Of a stretch of DNA of 64,000 nt, positions 57,323-64,000 are shown one piece after another. The translations under genes were made by a program, and so were the position numbers. Origin of the DNA: Azospirillum brasilense. GTDB lineage: Bacteria; Pseudomonadota; Alphaproteobacteria; Rickettsiales; UBA3002. Below the pieces are notes generated by a model. It saw only the letters and a program-made list of their open reading frames with translations, did no database searches and had not been told where the DNA came from. The stretch covers positions 9,362 to 73,361 of the forward strand of contig QFOX01000009.1 in NCBI GenBank assembly GCA_003241645.1. Direction: 5' to 3'. How positions within the stretch are numbered: position 1 is the first letter of the stretch; each line of letters opens with the position of its first letter.

Positions 57323-58882
57323 CTAATGCGCGAAATGGCGGCGACCGGTGAGCAGCATGGTCATGCCATGCTTGGCGGCGGCTTCGGCAACTTCGCCATC
57401 GCGCATCGAGCCCCCGGGTTGCACCAGCGTGGTAATGCCTGCGGCGGCGGCCAGTTCCACATTATCGGCAAAGGGGAAAAACGCGTCGGACGCCAATACT
57501 GCGCCATGCGTATCGTGCCCGTGCTGGCGCGCTTTTTCGATGGCGATGCGCACCGAATCCACCCGGCTCATCTGGCCTGCGCCCACGCCAATGGTGGCGT
57601 GGTCCTTCACCAGCACAATCGCGTTGGATTTGACGAATTTGCACACATGGAACGCGAGCAACGCATCGCGCATCGTCGCCTCATCCGGCGGGGTGCCGGT
57701 GGCGGTCTTCCACGCGTCAGGGTTAATGGGCAGTGCGTCCGTCTGCTGCACCAGATACCCACCGCTGATGGGCTTGATCTGCCATGCCGCCAGCGGCGAA
57801 GCATGCGTTTCCGGCTGCGCCAGCAGCACGCGTAGGTTCTTCTTGGTGGCCAGCAATTGTTGCGCTTCAGGCGTTACTTCCGGCGCAATGATCACCTCAA
57901 GGAATAGGCTGCCGATCGCCTCGACCAGCGCAGGCTCTACCGCGCGGTTGGTGGCGAGAATGCCGCCGAACGCACTTACCGGGTCGCTCGCCAGCGCGCG
58001 GTGGAACGCCGCGACGTTGTGCTCACCGGTCGCGACCCCGCTGGGGTTGGCATGCTTGATGATGGCGACCGCCGGGCTATCCAGCGTGGCGACGATGTTC
58101 CATGCCGCATCCGCATCCGCGAGGTTGTTGTAGCTCAGCTCCTTGCCCTGCAATTGCTGCGCCTGCGCAATGCCACCGCGGCCTTCCACGCGGGTGAATA
58201 AGGCAGCCGCCTGGTGCGGGTTCTCGCCATAGCGCAGCGCGCCCGCGTTGCGTGCATCCAGCAAATAGGGCGGGAAAACCTCGCCCTCAACGCCCGCAAG
58301 CCAGCTGGAGACCAGCGTGTCATACGCCGCGGTGCGGGCATAGGCCTTCGCAGCCAGCTGGCGGCGCGCCTGCGCGGTGGGCACCCCAGCATTGGCCTGC
58401 ATCAGCGCCATCACGCGCGGATAATCCGCCGGGTCCACGATCACGGTCACGTCCTCGTGGTTCTTCGCGGCCGCGCGGATCATGGCCGGGCCGCCAATGT
58501 CGATATTCTCGATGAGGTCATCCACGCCCGCATCGAGCCGGTTCAGCGTCGCCTCGAAGGGGTAGAGATTCACCACCAGCAGGTCGATCATCTGGATGCC
58601 ATGTTCCAGCGCTGCCTGCATGTGCGCGGTGTCGGCGCGGCGGGCTAGCAGGCCGCCATGCACCAGCGGGTGCAGGGTCTTCACGCGCCCGTCCATCATT
58701 TCCGGGAACTGCGTAAGGTCGCTGATGTCGCGCACACGCACGCCCTGTTCGCGCAGCAAATTGGCAGTGCCGCCGGTGGAGATGATCTCGACGTTCTGTT
58801 CGCTTAAGTAGCGCGCAAAATCAACGATGCCGGTCTTGTCGGAAACCGAGATCAAAGCGCGGCGAATGGGGTGGGTGTTCAT
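57323..58882 (-). CDS. purH: Bifunctional AICAR transformylase/IMP cyclohydrolase
   Basis: A 519-residue protein. The MGS-like IMP cyclohydrolase domain (RRALISVSDKTGIVDFARYL, ISTGGTANLLRE, GRVKTLHPLVHGGLLA) is followed by the AICARFT domain (KHANPSGVA, KSNAIVLVKD, DAFFPFADNVELAAAAG, GGSMRD). It catalyses the last two steps of IMP synthesis. Its ATG overlaps the stop of the capD-like gene by four bases, so it is at the end of the mutL... membrane protein - capD run. Confidence 0.97.
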   Translation of the reverse strand: MNTHPIRRALISVSDKTGIVDFARYLSEQNVEIISTGGTANLLREQGVRVRDISDLTQFPEMMDGRVKTLHPLVHGGLLARRADTAHMQAALEHGIQMIDLLVVNLYPFEATLNRLDAGVDDLIENIDIGGPAMIRAAAKNHEDVTVIVDPADYPRVMALMQANAGVPTAQARRQLAAKAYARTAAYDTLVSSWLAGVEGEVFPPYLLDARNAGALRYGENPHQAAALFTRVEGRGGIAQAQQLQGKELSYNNLADADAAWNIVATLDSPAVAIIKHANPSGVATGEHNVAAFHRALASDPVSAFGGILATNRAVEPALVEAIGSLFLEVIIAPEVTPEAQQLLATKKNLRVLLAQPETHASPLAAWQIKPISGGYLVQQTDALPINPDAWKTATGTPPDEATMRDALLAFHVCKFVKSNAIVLVKDHATIGVGAGQMSRVDSVRIAIEKARQHGHDTHGAVLASDAFFPFADNVELAAAAGITTLVQPGGSMRDGEVAEAAAKHGMTMLLTGRRHFAH

Positions 58883-60774
58883 GCGGCAGTACTCGCGTCT
58901 GGAAGTTGGTATTCATGCACCACGGATTTCAGTAGCGCGCGTAATTGCTGCACGTCGCCCGCGCGCGCGGCATGCAGCAGGTCGCCAATGGCGCGCAGGA
59001 TCTGCACGCGATCGACGCTGCGCGCCTGCGCCAGCCGAATGCTCTGGTGCGCGGTGGCACCGAGGTTCTCGGCATCGTGGAACAGTTCTTCGAACAGTTT
59101 CTCGCCAGGGCGCAGGCCGGTGAATTCAATGGCCACATCTTCGTAGGGGCGCAGGCCTGCCAAGCGGATCATCTGGCAGGCCAGCTCCTCGATGCGCACG
59201 GGCGCACCCATATCCAGCACGAAGATCTGCGCGCGCTCGGGCTGCGCACTGCCCAGCGCCGCGGCCTGCAGCACCAGCTGCACCGCCTCGGCAATGGTCA
59301 TGAAGTAGCGCACCATGTCCTTGTGCGTCACCGTAATGGGGCCACCGGCTGCCAGCTGCTTCTGGAACAGCGGCACGACCGAGCCGGCCGAATTCAACAC
59401 ATTGCCGAAGCGCACCGTAATGAAGCGCGTGGGCGCGCCGTCCTGCGCCAGCATCTGGCAATAAATTTCGGCGGCGCGTTTGCTGGCCCCCATCACGCTG
59501 GTGGGGTTCACCGCCTTGTCGGTCGAGATCTGCACCATAGCCGCCACGCCGTGGGCCACGCAGGCATCGGCCACCTGTTTGCTACCCAGAATGTTGGTGA
59601 GGATGGCCTGATCGGGATTGCTCTCGGAAAGCGGCACATGCTTGATGGCCGCCGCGTGGAACACGATCTCGGGCTTGAAGCGGGCGAAGCTGCGCTGCAG
59701 CTGTTCGTTATCGCGCACGTCGCCAATGGTGGCGTGGCGCACCAGCGTGGGTGCAAGCCCGCACAGCTCGCGGTCAATTTCGTAGAGCGCGTATTCCGAT
59801 TGCTCGTAGAGCAGTAATTCCGCCGGGCCATACCCCGCCACCTGCCGCACCAGTTCGCTGCCGATGGAGCCACCCGCACCCGTGACCAGCACGCGTTTGC
59901 CTGCCACTAATGCGCGCATCGCGTCGCGGTCCAGCGCCACTTGCGGGCGGCCGAGGATATCCTCCACCGCGATGGGGTGCACGTCGTGCACGCGTTCACC
60001 GGCGCGCAGTTCGGTCAGCGAAGGCAGGCGCGCCAACGTCAGGTTATGGGCCGTAGCAGCGGCGAGTAATTTCTCGAGCGCGTCGCGGCCGAGGCTATGG
60101 TCGGTCAGCAGCAGGCGCTGCGGCAGGCGCCCTTTGCGCTGCAATTTGGTGAGGATATATTCCAGCTCGGCCAGCTTGCCATAGATGCGCACATGGTGGA
60201 TCTCGCGGCCCTGTTGGCGCGCATCCTCATCGATCAGGCCGATGGCCTGGTACGGAAAATCCACGCTGCGTTCGGATTCGCGGATGAACATTTCCGCCTG
60301 CGGGTTCGCCCCCACCAGCAGCACCGGAATGCGCACGGGCGAGCCGCTCACCAGCCGCCGCAACAGCGCGCGGTCGCTGATGACCCGCACCAGCACGCGG
60401 CTGCTGCACAGGCACAGCATCAGGCACATCCAGTGCAGCAGCGGCATGGAGCGCGGCAATCCCTGCAATTGCACCACGAAGAACATGCCCACATAGAACA
60501 GCACGAGCGCAATGGTGCCGCCGCGCGCGATCACCAGCAGGTCGTTGAGCGAAGTGTAGCGCCAGACCCGCCGGTAGGTGCGGAAATACAGCAGCGTCAG
60601 CAGCAGCAGGAACGCGAACACCACCGCGCCTTCCTGCCAGTATTCCCGCGCGTAGCCAAGAAAGCGAAGACCCAGCCGCAGGTACAGGGCCAGCACGAAG
60701 CTGATCGCCCCCATCAGGCAGTCATGCAGCACCGCCATCACGTTCATGGGCAGGCGTGTCAGCCGCGCGATCAT
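58879..60774 (-). CDS. Membrane-anchored nucleotide-sugar 4,6-dehydratase/epimerase (CapD/WbpM type)
   Basis: A 631-residue protein from ATG 60772-60774. The N-terminal 120 residues have about four transmembrane helices, then a CoA-binding-like domain and the SDR domain with VLVTGAGGSIGSELVRQ, the STDKAVNPTSVMGASKRAAE catalytic block (Met in place of the usual Tyr, as in WbpM/FlaA1), and FGNVLNSAGSVVPLF. It likely makes UDP-QuiNAc-type precursors for surface polysaccharide. Its ATG overlaps the stop of the upstream membrane protein. Confidence 0.92.
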   Translation of the reverse strand: MIARLTRLPMNVMAVLHDCLMGAISFVLALYLRLGLRFLGYAREYWQEGAVVFAFLLLLTLLYFRTYRRVWRYTSLNDLLVIARGGTIALVLFYVGMFFVVQLQGLPRSMPLLHWMCLMLCLCSSRVLVRVISDRALLRRLVSGSPVRIPVLLVGANPQAEMFIRESERSVDFPYQAIGLIDEDARQQGREIHHVRIYGKLAELEYILTKLQRKGRLPQRLLLTDHSLGRDALEKLLAAATAHNLTLARLPSLTELRAGERVHDVHPIAVEDILGRPQVALDRDAMRALVAGKRVLVTGAGGSIGSELVRQVAGYGPAELLLYEQSEYALYEIDRELCGLAPTLVRHATIGDVRDNEQLQRSFARFKPEIVFHAAAIKHVPLSESNPDQAILTNILGSKQVADACVAHGVAAMVQISTDKAVNPTSVMGASKRAAEIYCQMLAQDGAPTRFITVRFGNVLNSAGSVVPLFQKQLAAGGPITVTHKDMVRYFMTIAEAVQLVLQAAALGSAQPERAQIFVLDMGAPVRIEELACQMIRLAGLRPYEDVAIEFTGLRPGEKLFEELFHDAENLGATAHQSIRLAQARSVDRVQILRAIGDLLHAARAGDVQQLRALLKSVVHEYQLPDASTAA

Positions 60775-61484
60775 ACGCGCTCCCGGCGGTTCAGGGTGAG
60801 CGTGCCCACCGCCCAGATCAGCAGGCCCGCCGCGGCCAGCGGCCATGCGCCGTAGCGCACGGTCTGGATGAGGCAGTAGGCCACCATCAGCCCTACGGGC
60901 AGCAACAGGTAGCCGGGCGTTTGCATGCGCGCCCCGGCCGTGCGCGCCCCGCCGGTCAGCGCCGCAATGATGATGGCCGCATCGATCGCGAGGCTGATAT
61001 GCGCATGGGGATACAGCACCGGCGTAAGCGCCACCGGAATCAACGCGGCGGCGGTCAGCAGGTTGCTCTGGCCCAGATCCGCGCGCGAGCCATAGCCCAG
61101 CATGAGGCAGCTGATGAACACCAGCCAGACGATGCCGGTAATGACCGGCACGGGCAGCATGCTCGGCCACACGCCGGGCGATTCATGCAGGCCGATCAGG
61201 CCCAGCGTGCTGGCGATCAGGATGGGCAGCACCGTGCGCAGCGAAAGCCCGACCAGCGTTTGCGGCTGGCTGATGGCCATGAGCAGCAGCATCCAGCCTG
61301 CCACCAGCACCCCGGCGGGCAGGCTTACCACCATCAGGAAGCCCAGCATCACGATCATGGTGGCCACGGGCGCGTAATAACGCGATTGGCCAGCGCCCTT
61401 CAGCACGTAATACAGCACGCGGCCCAGCCCCGCGCTCAGCACGAAGGCGGAAAGGATAAGCAGCAGACTATAAAATGCCATCAT
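60771..61484 (-). CDS. Polytopic membrane protein, possibly a degenerate WecA/MraY-like transferase
   Basis: A 237-residue protein with about seven to eight transmembrane segments and few loops. The gene directly upstream of WbpM-type dehydratases is often a WecA-family undecaprenyl-phosphate sugar transferase, and the overall topology is compatible. However, the DDxxD-type and NxxNxxDG motifs of that family are not visible, so it may be inactive, highly divergent or unrelated. It overlaps the capD-like gene by four bases and lies 9 bases downstream of mutL. Confidence 0.6.
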   Translation of the reverse strand: MMAFYSLLLILSAFVLSAGLGRVLYYVLKGAGQSRYYAPVATMIVMLGFLMVVSLPAGVLVAGWMLLLMAISQPQTLVGLSLRTVLPILIASTLGLIGLHESPGVWPSMLPVPVITGIVWLVFISCLMLGYGSRADLGQSNLLTAAALIPVALTPVLYPHAHISLAIDAAIIIAALTGGARTAGARMQTPGYLLLPVGLMVAYCLIQTVRYGAWPLAAAGLLIWAVGTLTLNRRERV

Positions 61485-61493
61485 CGCTGCCTC

Positions 61494-63281
61494 TTACCTT
61501 CGCCCGAACAATTTTTCAACGTCACTGCGCTTCAGCGCTACATAGGTCGGGCGGCCATGGTTGCACTGGCCGGAGAAGGGCGTTGCCTCCATCTGGCGCA
61601 GCAAGGCATTCATTTCGCTCAGGCTCAGGGCGCGGCCCGCGCGCACGCTGCCGTGGCAGGCCATGGTGGACAGCACCGCCTCAAGCTTATCGGCCAGCGC
61701 CAGCCCGTCTTCGTACAGGCTCAGATCGTCGGCGAGGTCCTGGATCAACTGGGCAATATCGGTCGTGCCCAGCAGGGCGGGCACTTCGCGCACCAGCACG
61801 GTGTTGTCGCCGAACGGCTCGATCACGAGGCCAAGCTTCGCCCATTCTTCGGCACGCGCCAGCACACGGTTCGCCTGCGCGTCGCTGAGCGGCACCGCCT
61901 CGGGAATCAGCAATGCCTGCCGCGCCACACCCTCGGCGGCCAGTGCCGCCTTGAATTTTTCGTACATCAGCCGCTCATGCGCGGCGTGCTGGTCCACGAT
62001 CACCAGCCCGTCCTTCGTTTGCGCCACAATGTAGGTCTGGTGCAATTGTGCCACCGCCGCACCCAGCGGATGATCCACGGAGGGTGCCGTGTCCGCCGCG
62101 TGGGGTGCATGAAGCGCAGCAGGTGCAAAGGCGCGATGCTGGGGTGCGTACGACGCGTTATCTTTCCACAGCATGGCGGCAGGGGAAGCAAACCCACTGC
62201 CCACGGCCCACGCTTCATGCCGCACCTCTTCCGGGCGGAACGCGGCCAGCACCTCATCGGCCACGGTGGTGGCGGCGCGGTGCGATACTTCGGCCAGTGC
62301 CGCTTTCAGCGAGCCAAGGATCAGCCCGCGCACCAGTTGCGCATCGCGGAACCGCACTTCGGACTTGGCCGGGTGCACGTTCACGTCCACCATCTCGGTG
62401 GGCACCTCGAGGAACAGCACGGCCACCGGGTGGCGGTCGCGCGCCAGCAGGTCCTGATACGCCGCGCGGATCACGCCCAGCAGCAACCGGTCGCGCACCG
62501 GGCGGCGGTTGACGAACAGGTACTGCGCGGCCGACGTGGCGCGGTGGTAAGTGGGCAGGCCCGCGAAGCCGGTGACGCGCAGGCCCTCGCGCACGCCATC
62601 GACCGGGCTCACATTGGCCGCCAGCCCATGGCCGATGATCTTCTCCAGCCGCTGGGGTGCGGCCACCAGCCAGTCCTGCGTCAGCGCCGGGAAATCGCGC
62701 AGCGTGCGCCCGTCATGGCTGAGGCGAAAGCGAATATCGGGATGGGCCATGGCCAGCCGCTCGATGATATCGACGGCGAAGTTGAGTTCGCTGCGCGGCG
62801 ATTTCAGGAATTTCAGGCGGGCGGGCACGGCGTAGAACAGGTCGCGCACTTCCACCAGCGTGCCCTCGCTGAGCGCGGCGGGCATGATCTCGCTGGGCTG
62901 GCCGCCTTCCACGCGAATGCTGTAGGCCTGCGCCGCCCCGCGCGCACGGCTGCTGATGCACAAACGCGCGACCGAACCAATGGAAGGCAGCGCCTCGCCA
63001 CGGAAGCCGAGGAAGTGAATGGCGAGCAGGTCATCATCCGCCAGTTTAGAGGTCGCATGCCGCTCGATGCACAGCGCCAGATCTTCCGGCCCCATGCCAC
63101 GGCCGTTATCGCGCACACGGATCAGGCTGATGCCACCCTGCTCCAGCGCAATGTCGATGTCGCTGGCGCCCGCATCGATGGCATTCTCCACCAGCTCTTT
63201 GAGTGCCGAGCCGGGCCGTTCGATGACCTCGCCCGCGGCGATCTGGTTGATGAGCGTGGGCGATAAGCGGCGAATGGCCAT
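61494..63281 (-). CDS. mutL: DNA mismatch repair protein MutL
   Basis: A 595-residue GHKL ATPase. The N-terminal motifs [33 protein letters not shown] and [10 protein letters not shown] lie within the first 105 residues. The C-terminal dimerisation domain has the endonuclease motif [14 protein letters not shown], and the end contains GQCNHGRPT, so nicking activity is expected (unlike E. coli MutL). Its ATG overlaps the stop of pgi by one base. Confidence 0.96.
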   Translation of the reverse strand: MAIRRLSPTLINQIAAGEVIERPGSALKELVENAIDAGASDIDIALEQGGISLIRVRDNGRGMGPEDLALCIERHATSKLADDDLLAIHFLGFRGEALPSIGSVARLCISSRARGAAQAYSIRVEGGQPSEIMPAALSEGTLVEVRDLFYAVPARLKFLKSPRSELNFAVDIIERLAMAHPDIRFRLSHDGRTLRDFPALTQDWLVAAPQRLEKIIGHGLAANVSPVDGVREGLRVTGFAGLPTYHRATSAAQYLFVNRRPVRDRLLLGVIRAAYQDLLARDRHPVAVLFLEVPTEMVDVNVHPAKSEVRFRDAQLVRGLILGSLKAALAEVSHRAATTVADEVLAAFRPEEVRHEAWAVGSGFASPAAMLWKDNASYAPQHRAFAPAALHAPHAADTAPSVDHPLGAAVAQLHQTYIVAQTKDGLVIVDQHAAHERLMYEKFKAALAAEGVARQALLIPEAVPLSDAQANRVLARAEEWAKLGLVIEPFGDNTVLVREVPALLGTTDIAQLIQDLADDLSLYEDGLALADKLEAVLSTMACHGSVRAGRALSLSEMNALLRQMEATPFSGQCNHGRPTYVALKRSDVEKLFGRR

Positions 63282-64000
63282 TACGCGCTCCGCAGCGCCT
63301 GGCGGGTCAGGTGCTTGCCCTCTTCCACCGCCGGCTGCGAATAGGGGTCAACCTCCAGCAGCACCGATACGGCGAGGATCTCCAGCATTTGCTGCACCAT
63401 CCACGCGGCAAGGCTGGCGGGGTCGAGCGTGCCGCGCAGCACGCGCAGTGGTACACCCGCTTTGGTCAGCGTTTGCACGGTGGCCTCGGCGGTCGCCTGC
63501 ATCACCGCGCCCATGCGGTGCCCGGCGAGGTACGCCATGCCCGGCACATCGCAGGCGGGCAGCGGCGTGCCCAGCTCGGCCATGTCGGGCAGCCACAGGG
63601 TCATGAGTTTGTCGCGCGGGCCATCGAGGTACAGCTGCAATTGGCTATGCTGGTCGATCGCGCCGATAGCGGTCACCGGCGTCAGGCCGCGCTGCGCTTT
63701 GCCAAGGCTTTCGGCCAGCAATTGCTTGAACCATTGCGTGCTGGGGCGAAGCCGGTCGGCATAGGCCATCAGCACATGCATGGGTTTTTCGGCGGCATTC
63801 GCGGCCAGCCATTGCGCCTGCGCCCAGAATTCCGGCTGCGGTGCCTGCAGGTAATGCTGCATGCATGCGCCTGCCTGCTGCAGCATGGTACGCACATCCA
63901 ACCCCGCGAAGGCAGCGGGCAGCAGCCCCACCACCGAGAATACCGAGAAGCGGCCACCCAGTGCGGGCGGGTGGTCCAGCACCTGCCAGCCGCGGGCGGT
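63281..64000 (-). CDS. pgi: Glucose-6-phosphate isomerase, partial (5' end outside window)
   Basis: The frame continues beyond the right edge; 239 C-terminal residues are visible. Recognisable blocks are [43 protein letters not shown] and [16 protein letters not shown], the last being the family's C-terminal NPFDQPGVE-like region. The enzyme interconverts glucose-6-phosphate and fructose-6-phosphate. The visible C-terminus includes a His ([16 protein letters not shown] block) consistent with the usual catalytic helix. Stop TAA overlaps the mutL ATG. Confidence 0.88.
   Translation of the reverse strand, partial: TARGWQVLDHPPALGGRFSVFSVVGLLPAAFAGLDVRTMLQQAGACMQHYLQAPQPEFWAQAQWLAANAAEKPMHVLMAYADRLRPSTQWFKQLLAESLGKAQRGLTPVTAIGAIDQHSQLQLYLDGPRDKLMTLWLPDMAELGTPLPACDVPGMAYLAGHRMGAVMQATAEATVQTLTKAGVPLRVLRGTLDPASLAAWMVQQMLEILAVSVLLEVDPYSQPAVEEGKHLTRQALRSA

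Overview
This window is a high-GC, densely coding piece of chromosome from an alphaproteobacterium. The evidence is the gene content: a circularly permuted two-piece tmRNA gene next to an alpha-type SspB, the giant (about 180 kDa) NAD-glutamate dehydrogenase, the hflK-hflC-degP operon, a ThyX with the alpha-style RHR signature, and the lpoA/rsmI/yraN/BON/gshB cluster. Complete branched-chain amino acid genes, purH and glutathione synthesis suggest a metabolically competent bacterium. The species cannot be named from the sequence alone. No tRNA, rRNA, CRISPR array, transposase or prophage was seen.

Layout. 1-2.95 kb: TadE/TadG-type pilus genes. 2.97-8.64 kb: the rod-shape cluster mreB-mreC-mreD-mrdA-rodA. 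8.8-16.8 kb: an HD-domain nucleotidase, leuA, a bacterioferritin-like gene, ilvC, a sterol-desaturase-family membrane protein, and ilvI and ilvH separated by an unknown membrane protein. 16.8-26.4 kb: a 694-residue protein of unknown function, miaA and serB with abutting start codons, degP-hflC-hflK, mrp and thyX. 26.4-31.8 kb: a 786-residue unknown protein, a dense repeat region, the permuted ssrA with sspB and tadA, and a pair of small unknown genes. 31.9-37 kb: ettA and two divergent glutamine-synthetase-like proteins flanking a prepilin-like gene. 37-44.2 kb: mlaA-mlaC, metF, three tandem prepilin-like genes, a MotA/MotB pair and a class I glutamine amidotransferase-type gamma-glutamyl hydrolase. 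44.3-48 kb: a pseudouridine synthase, rsmD, an unknown helical protein and hemW. 48-57 kb: lpoA, rsmI, yraN, a BON lipoprotein, gshB and the large NAD-GDH. 57.3-64 kb: purH, a CapD/WbpM-type sugar-nucleotide dehydratase, a polytopic membrane protein, mutL and a truncated pgi.

How parts work together. mreBCD, PBP2 and RodA form the elongation machine for the cell wall. IlvI/IlvH, IlvC and LeuA cover valine, isoleucine and leucine synthesis. tmRNA tags stalled nascent chains and SspB hands the tagged chains to ClpXP, so the ssrA-sspB neighbourhood is a ribosome-rescue unit. GshB, NAD-GDH, the gamma-glutamyl hydrolase and the two GS-like proteins all touch glutamate chemistry, but only context links them.

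The most unusual signals are the two GS-like proteins that lack the N-terminal beta-grasp domain and have altered catalytic residues; two families of dispersed multi-hairpin repeats whose stems covary between copies, one of them inside the ssrA intervening segment; an extended tmRNA tag with an internal ANDN duplication; and five genes with no recognisable family.
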